From Nocardia bovistercoris (GTDB taxonomy: Bacteria; Actinomycetota; Actinomycetes; Mycobacteriales; Mycobacteriaceae), in contig NZ_JADMLG010000007.1 of NCBI RefSeq assembly GCF_015674855.1, positions 62,001 to 126,000 on the forward strand: a DNA stretch of 64,000 bases, given 5' to 3'. Numbering within the stretch: position 1 is the first letter of the stretch; every line of letters starts with the position of its first letter. Position numbers and translations under genes: made by a program. This document shows, one piece after another, positions 60,713 to 64,000 of the stretch. The notes beneath the pieces are model-generated. The model did not search any database and had not been told where the DNA came from. It saw only the letters and a program-made list of their open reading frames with translations.

Positions 60713-61015
60713 ATGGCGGATGACACCGACGAAATGGATTCCGACCTAGTGGCGGGGGAACGTCGCATCGATTTGTTGCGCGCGCTTTCCTATGTATCCA
60801 CGGAATCCGGGCCGGACGGTGAATATATCGTCAACGGCGATCTGCCGCCCGAGGTCGCGCCCCCGTTCATCCGCGCGATCATGCGGGTCGAGGCCGAACT
60901 GCTGCTGCACGACGCCGAACTGGTCACCGTCGACAACGAGGAGCCGCGCACCCCCGACGAGCGCCGCACCGACGCGTTCGTGGCCCTGGTGCTGCGCATC
61001 GATGACTGTCGGTGA
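60713..61015 (+). CDS. Small acidic hypothetical protein, 100 aa
   Basis: An acidic 100-residue protein (MADDTDEMDSDLVAGE...), with IRAIMRVEAELLLHDAELV as a likely helix and no Cys, signal peptide or membrane segment. The family is not recognised. No ribosome site precedes the ATG, but TAAGCT (60701-60706) stands 6 bases before it, which fits an actinobacterial leaderless promoter. It is 236 bases upstream of groEL on the same strand. Confidence 0.7.
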   Translation: MADDTDEMDSDLVAGERRIDLLRALSYVSTESGPDGEYIVNGDLPPEVAPPFIRAIMRVEAELLLHDAELVTVDNEEPRTPDERRTDAFVALVLRIDDCR

Positions 61016-61050
61016 CCGTGGGGAGTCGACCCTCCGAGGTCGCGTTCGAC

Positions 61051-61077
61051 CTTGCACTCGGCACCGGCGAGTGCTAG
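61051..61077. promoter_or_regulatory. CIRCE element 1 (HrcA operator)
   Basis: CTTGCACTC, nine bases, then GAGTGCTAG. This matches the CIRCE consensus TTAGCACTC-N9-GAGTGCTAA at the core GCACTC/GAGTGC and most flanking positions. HrcA binds it to repress chaperonin genes until heat shock. Confidence 0.92.
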
Positions 61078-61085
61078 AAATGGCT

Positions 61086-61112
61086 TTGGCACTCTCCACG
61101 TGTGAGTGCCAG
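61086..61112. promoter_or_regulatory. CIRCE element 2 (HrcA operator)
   Basis: TTGGCACTC, nine bases, then GAGTGCCAG. A second CIRCE element 8 bases after the first and 139 bases before the groEL start. Centres are 35 bases apart, so two HrcA dimers could bind on roughly the same face of the helix. Confidence 0.92.
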
Positions 61113-61251
61113 GTCGGGACGGTGAGATCGGGTTCCATCGACACCCCTGGTCGTCCGTCGCGGGCACCGAACCTGGCCAGCGTCAATAGGGCGACCCAAC
61201 CGGCGGTCGTCCTGTGTGTCAGCCATACACATGGAGGATCTCGAGAACGCC

Positions 61252-62877
61252 ATGGCCAAGACAATTGCGTATGACGAAGAGGCCCGCCGCGGCCTCGAGC
61301 GGGGCCTGAACGCCCTCGCCGACGCGGTCAAGGTGACGCTGGGCCCCAAGGGGCGCAACGTTGTCCTGGAGAAGAAGTGGGGCGCCCCCACGATCACCAA
61401 CGATGGTGTGTCCATCGCCAAGGAGATCGACCTGGAGGACCCGTACGAGAAGATCGGCGCCGAGCTGGTCAAAGAGGTCGCCAAGAAGACCGACGACGTC
61501 GCCGGAGACGGAACCACCACCGCCACCGTGCTCGCCCAGGCGCTGGTGCGCGAAGGTCTGCGCAACGTCGCGGCCGGTGCGAACCCGCTGGGTCTGAAGC
61601 GCGGCATCGAGAAGGCCGTCGAGGCCGTCACCGCCAAGCTGCTCGACACCGCCAAGGAGGTCGAGACCAAGGAGCAGATCGCCGCCACCGCCGGTATCTC
61701 GGCGGGCGACGCGTCCATCGGTGAGTTGATCGCCGAGGCCATGGACAAGGTCGGCAAGGAAGGCGTCATCACCGTCGAGGAGAGCAACACCTTCGGACTC
61801 CAGCTGGAGCTCACCGAGGGCATGCGCTTCGACAAGGGCTACATCTCCGGTTACTTCGTGACCGACCCGGAGCGTCAGGAAGCGGTCCTCGAGGACCCGT
61901 ACCTGCTGCTGGTCAGCTCGAAGGTCTCCACCGTCAAGGACCTGCTTCCGCTGCTGGAGAAGGTCATCCAGGCCGGTAAGCCGCTGCTGATCATCGCCGA
62001 GGACGTCGAGGGCGAGGCCCTGTCGACCCTGGTCGTCAACAAGATCCGCGGCACCTTCAAGTCCGTCGCGGTCAAGGCCCCCGGCTTCGGTGACCGTCGC
62101 AAGGCCCAGCTCGCCGACATCGCCATCCTCACCGGTGGCGAGGTCATCAGCGAAGAGGTCGGCCTCTCGCTGGAGACCGCCGGTGTCGAGCTGCTCGGCC
62201 AGGCGCGCAAGGTCGTCGTCACCAAGGACGAGACCACCATCGTCGAGGGTGCGGGCGACGCGGAGGCCATCAAGGGCCGGGTCGCTCAGATCCGCGCGGA
62301 GATCGAGAACTCGGACTCCGACTACGACCGTGAAAAGCTGCAGGAGCGTCTGGCCAAGCTGGCAGGCGGCGTCGCGGTCATCAAGGCGGGCGCGGCCACC
62401 GAGGTCGAGCTCAAGGAGCGCAAGCACCGCATCGAGGACGCCGTCCGCAACGCGAAGGCCGCCGTCGAAGAGGGCATCGTCGCCGGTGGTGGCGTGGCCC
62501 TGCTCCAGTCGGCTCCGGCGCTGGACGCGCTGAACCTGACCGGTGACGAGGCCACCGGCGCCAACATCGTGCGCGTCGCGCTGTCGGCTCCGCTGAAGCA
62601 GATCGCCTTCAACGCGGGCCTCGAGCCCGGCGTCGTCGCGGAGAAGGTCTCGAACCTGCCCGCGGGCAACGGCCTCAACGCCGACTCGGGCGAGTACGAG
62701 GACCTGCTGGCCGCCGGTGTCGCCGACCCGGTCAAGGTGACCCGTTCCGCCCTGCAGAACGCCGCCTCCATCGCCGCGCTGTTCCTCACCACCGAGGCCG
62801 TCGTGGCCGACAAGCCGGAGAAGGCCGCCGCTCCCGCGGGCGACCCCACCGGCGGCATGGGCGGCATGGACTTCTGA
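61252..62877 (+). CDS. groL: 60 kDa chaperonin GroEL (housekeeping GroEL2 type)
   Basis: A 541-aa chaperonin. Marks: MAKTIAYDEEARRGLERGLN, VTLGPKGRNVVLEKKWGAP, DGTTTATVLAQALV (the ATPase D of GDGTTT), GVITVEESNTFG, AAVEEGIVAGGGVALL, and the C-terminal GGMGGMDF. The Gly-Met tail marks the housekeeping type; mycobacterial GroEL1 ends in a His-rich tail. No groES lies next to it, as for groEL2 in mycobacteria. Two CIRCE operators control it. The ATG at 61252 agrees with homologues; a GGAGG lies 14 bases upstream, a bit far, as in related species. Confidence 0.97.
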   Translation: MAKTIAYDEEARRGLERGLNALADAVKVTLGPKGRNVVLEKKWGAPTITNDGVSIAKEIDLEDPYEKIGAELVKEVAKKTDDVAGDGTTTATVLAQALVREGLRNVAAGANPLGLKRGIEKAVEAVTAKLLDTAKEVETKEQIAATAGISAGDASIGELIAEAMDKVGKEGVITVEESNTFGLQLELTEGMRFDKGYISGYFVTDPERQEAVLEDPYLLLVSSKVSTVKDLLPLLEKVIQAGKPLLIIAEDVEGEALSTLVVNKIRGTFKSVAVKAPGFGDRRKAQLADIAILTGGEVISEEVGLSLETAGVELLGQARKVVVTKDETTIVEGAGDAEAIKGRVAQIRAEIENSDSDYDREKLQERLAKLAGGVAVIKAGAATEVELKERKHRIEDAVRNAKAAVEEGIVAGGGVALLQSAPALDALNLTGDEATGANIVRVALSAPLKQIAFNAGLEPGVVAEKVSNLPAGNGLNADSGEYEDLLAAGVADPVKVTRSALQNAASIAALFLTTEAVVADKPEKAAAPAGDPTGGMGGMDF

Positions 62878-62905
62878 GTCCAGCTCCCCAGCACCACCTT
62901 TCACC

Positions 62906-62945
62906 CCGAAAACCGGCCCACCCCACCAGGTGGGCCGGTTTTCGG
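62906..62945. terminator. Strong hairpin terminator after groEL
   Basis: A 17-base arm (62906-62922, CCGAAAACCGGCCCACC) is exactly complementary to 62929-62945 around a 6-base loop. The TTTT within the 3' arm follows the GC core on the + strand and AAAA precedes it, so it can work in both directions for groEL and the convergent ZIP gene. Confidence 0.92.
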
Positions 62946-62992
62946 CATTTCGGGCGCTCGGATCCGCCTCGCGATATCGAGAAGAAGGTGGT

Positions 62993-63682
62993 TCAGCCGC
63001 CGAGGACGAAGGCGGTGAGAAAACCTGCGGCGGTGGCCATTCCTACCCACCAGCCGCCTTCCTTGTAGGCCTCCGGCATGAGGGAGTCGGCCAGGACGGC
63101 TATGGTGGCGCCGCCCGCGAAGGCTTGGACGATGGCTATGTGGGTTTCGGAGAGGTTGTCGGACAGGCTGTTTCCGAGGACGGTGACGGCGACGAGGATG
63201 ACGGCGGTCGCGGTCCACATGGTGAACGCGCGGCGGTGGGAGAAGCCGTGTTCGCGGCGCATGAGGGCGGCGCCGCCGATGGCTTCGGGGACGTTGCCGA
63301 CGGCGACCGCGACCAAGAGCACCACGCCGCCCTGGGTGGTGAGGGTGACGCCGAGCGCGGTGTTCTCCGGCACGCCGTCCAGGACGGTGCCGAGCATCAG
63401 GGCCCAGCCGATGGCGGCGGGGCCGAGTCGGGTCTCGATGGCGTGGTCGGCGATCACGTAGACGCCAGCGCCGAAGAACAGCGCGAGGCCTGCGACGAGC
63501 GGGCCGCCGACCTGGAACGCCGGTTCGAACAATTCGGAGGACACCGCGGCGATCATGGTGCCCGCGCCGAACGCCATCAGCGTGGCGAGCACCTGTTTCG
63601 GCAGACTCCACCGCAGTCCGATCGCCGCGCCGACGACCAGTGGCGCGGCCGTGCCCACACCGTAGAGCAGCGCTTCGAGCAT
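62993..63682 (-). CDS. ZIP family divalent-metal transporter
   Basis: A 229-aa membrane protein with about seven to eight helices. The metal-site helices are recognisable: LGTVLDGVPENTALGVTL (helix 4, with the E, N, and H-replacing residues) and AVGNVPEAIGGAALM (helix 5). MLEALLYGVGTAAPLVVGAAIG begins the first helix. Zinc, iron or manganese import is the family's role; this branch is of the bacterial ZupT-like/GufA sort. The usual His of helix 4 is absent, so metal preference may differ. A 31-base gap separates it from the preceding partial gene. Confidence 0.88.
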   Translation of the reverse strand: MLEALLYGVGTAAPLVVGAAIGLRWSLPKQVLATLMAFGAGTMIAAVSSELFEPAFQVGGPLVAGLALFFGAGVYVIADHAIETRLGPAAIGWALMLGTVLDGVPENTALGVTLTTQGGVVLLVAVAVGNVPEAIGGAALMRREHGFSHRRAFTMWTATAVILVAVTVLGNSLSDNLSETHIAIVQAFAGGATIAVLADSLMPEAYKEGGWWVGMATAAGFLTAFVLGG

Positions 63683-63713
63683 GGGCTCACCTTAGGCGGC
63701 GGCTCGGGCGGGG

Positions 63714-64000
63714 TCAGATTCCGGTGACGGTGAGGATGCGGAAGGGGGCGGTGGGGGTGCCTTCGCCCATCGGTCCGCCTCGGTCGAATTGTGAGGCGAC
63801 GACGAGGGTGGTGTCGTCGATGCGGACCAGGGTGGTGGGGATGGCGAGGGCGGGGTCGGTGAAGGCGGCGGTTCTGGTGGCGGTGGCGCGGTCTTCGGTG
63901 AGGGTCCACCTGGTGATGGTGTTGGTCAGGTTGTGGGCCGCCCACAGGGAGTTCTCGCGTAGTTCGAGGCCGTCGCCGTTGACGAGGTCGCCGCCGACGA
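63714..64000 (-). CDS. Beta-propeller-like (SMP-30/gluconolactonase-like) protein, 3' end (partial)
   Basis: The last ~94 residues of a gene that starts beyond the window. The translated end includes VNGDGLELRENSLWAAHN, LTNTITRWTLTED, TTLVRIDDTTLVVASQFD and ends APFRILTVTGI. The alternation of short beta-strands with DGLELRENSLWAAHN fits a repeat of a beta-propeller such as SMP-30/NHL types, commonly secreted in actinobacteria. Nothing can be said about its N-terminus, and the family assignment is moderate. Confidence 0.6.
   Translation of the reverse strand, partial: VGGDLVNGDGLELRENSLWAAHNLTNTITRWTLTEDRATATRTAAFTDPALAIPTTLVRIDDTTLVVASQFDRGGPMGEGTPTAPFRILTVTGI

Noticed and set aside
61219..62904. 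561-aa minus-strand frame opposite groEL
   Set aside because: Artefact of groEL codon use; Asp/Gly/Leu-rich with no motif.
1..64000. tRNA, rRNA, insertion sequences, prophage or attachment sites
   Set aside because: None could be recognised by reading; no transposase, integrase or CCA-ended cloverleaf candidate was seen.

Overview
The window is a high-GC actinobacterial chromosome segment, most likely from Nocardia or a close mycolic-acid relative. Supporting signs are GC-rich codon use, many GTG starts, candidate leaderless genes, a KasB-like ketosynthase, the Psd/PssA pair, a GroEL ending in the GGM-repeat tail, and a gene order (xthA, GNAT, def, DUF3263, LytR_C, sodC, ybdK-like) that matches, from memory, the Rv0427c to Rv0433 block of Mycobacterium tuberculosis. 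No rRNA, tRNA, CRISPR array, transposase or phage gene is visible.

Layout. 0-9.7 kb: the end of a cyclase-domain gene, a tiny membrane protein, then a tightly packed seven-gene catabolic operon (AtuA-like protein, two acyl-CoA dehydrogenases, biotin-dependent carboxylase beta and alpha, enoyl-CoA hydratase, TetR) that resembles acyclic-terpenoid (Atu) or branched acyl-CoA degradation. 9.9-16.7 kb: a glycan unit (GT39-like transferase plus a GT2-GtrA fusion), a methyltransferase diverging from a TetR gene, thiD with an AT-rich metalloregulator-like box upstream, and a nucleotide-sugar/flavin-reductase-like Rossmann protein. 16.8-19.6 kb: thioesterase-like protein and a stand-alone KasB-like ketosynthase that diverges from its own TetR with a perfect operator between them. 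19.8-23.3 kb: XRE regulator, small LuxR-type HTH protein, and an MFS/ArsR efflux pair. 23.4-25.3 kb: a long inverted repeat and thiC under a TPP riboswitch. 25.5-28.6 kb: homogentisate catabolism (fah, hmgA, TetR).

28.8-37.2 kb is the conserved xthA to ybdK-like block, with a five-copy 24/25-bp tandem repeat in it. 37.2-43.3 kb is a complete six-gene Mrp Na+/H+ antiporter operon with A and B fused, every junction overlapping. 43.4-47.5 kb holds a polytopic membrane protein, a two-AAA-domain ATPase whose first domain looks catalytically degenerate, and a lipoprotein. 47.7-51.5 kb is the most unusual locus: a small basic protein, a receiver/glutaredoxin-like/thioredoxin-reductase fusion, a cyclic-nucleotide-domain histidine kinase, and a UBP-type zinc-finger protein, all co-oriented. 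It reads as a complete phosphorelay whose output is a flavoprotein instead of a DNA-binding protein.

51.7-64 kb: an SRPBCC protein, a FabH-type ketosynthase, psd-pssA phospholipid genes, an ECF41 sigma factor with a candidate target promoter in front of a neighbouring FAD oxidoreductase, a Clp-N/HTH protein preceded by a nested array of four GTTGAC half-sites, nadE, a leaderless-looking small gene, groEL with two CIRCE operators and a strong terminator, a ZIP metal transporter, and the 3' end of a beta-propeller-like gene that runs off the window.
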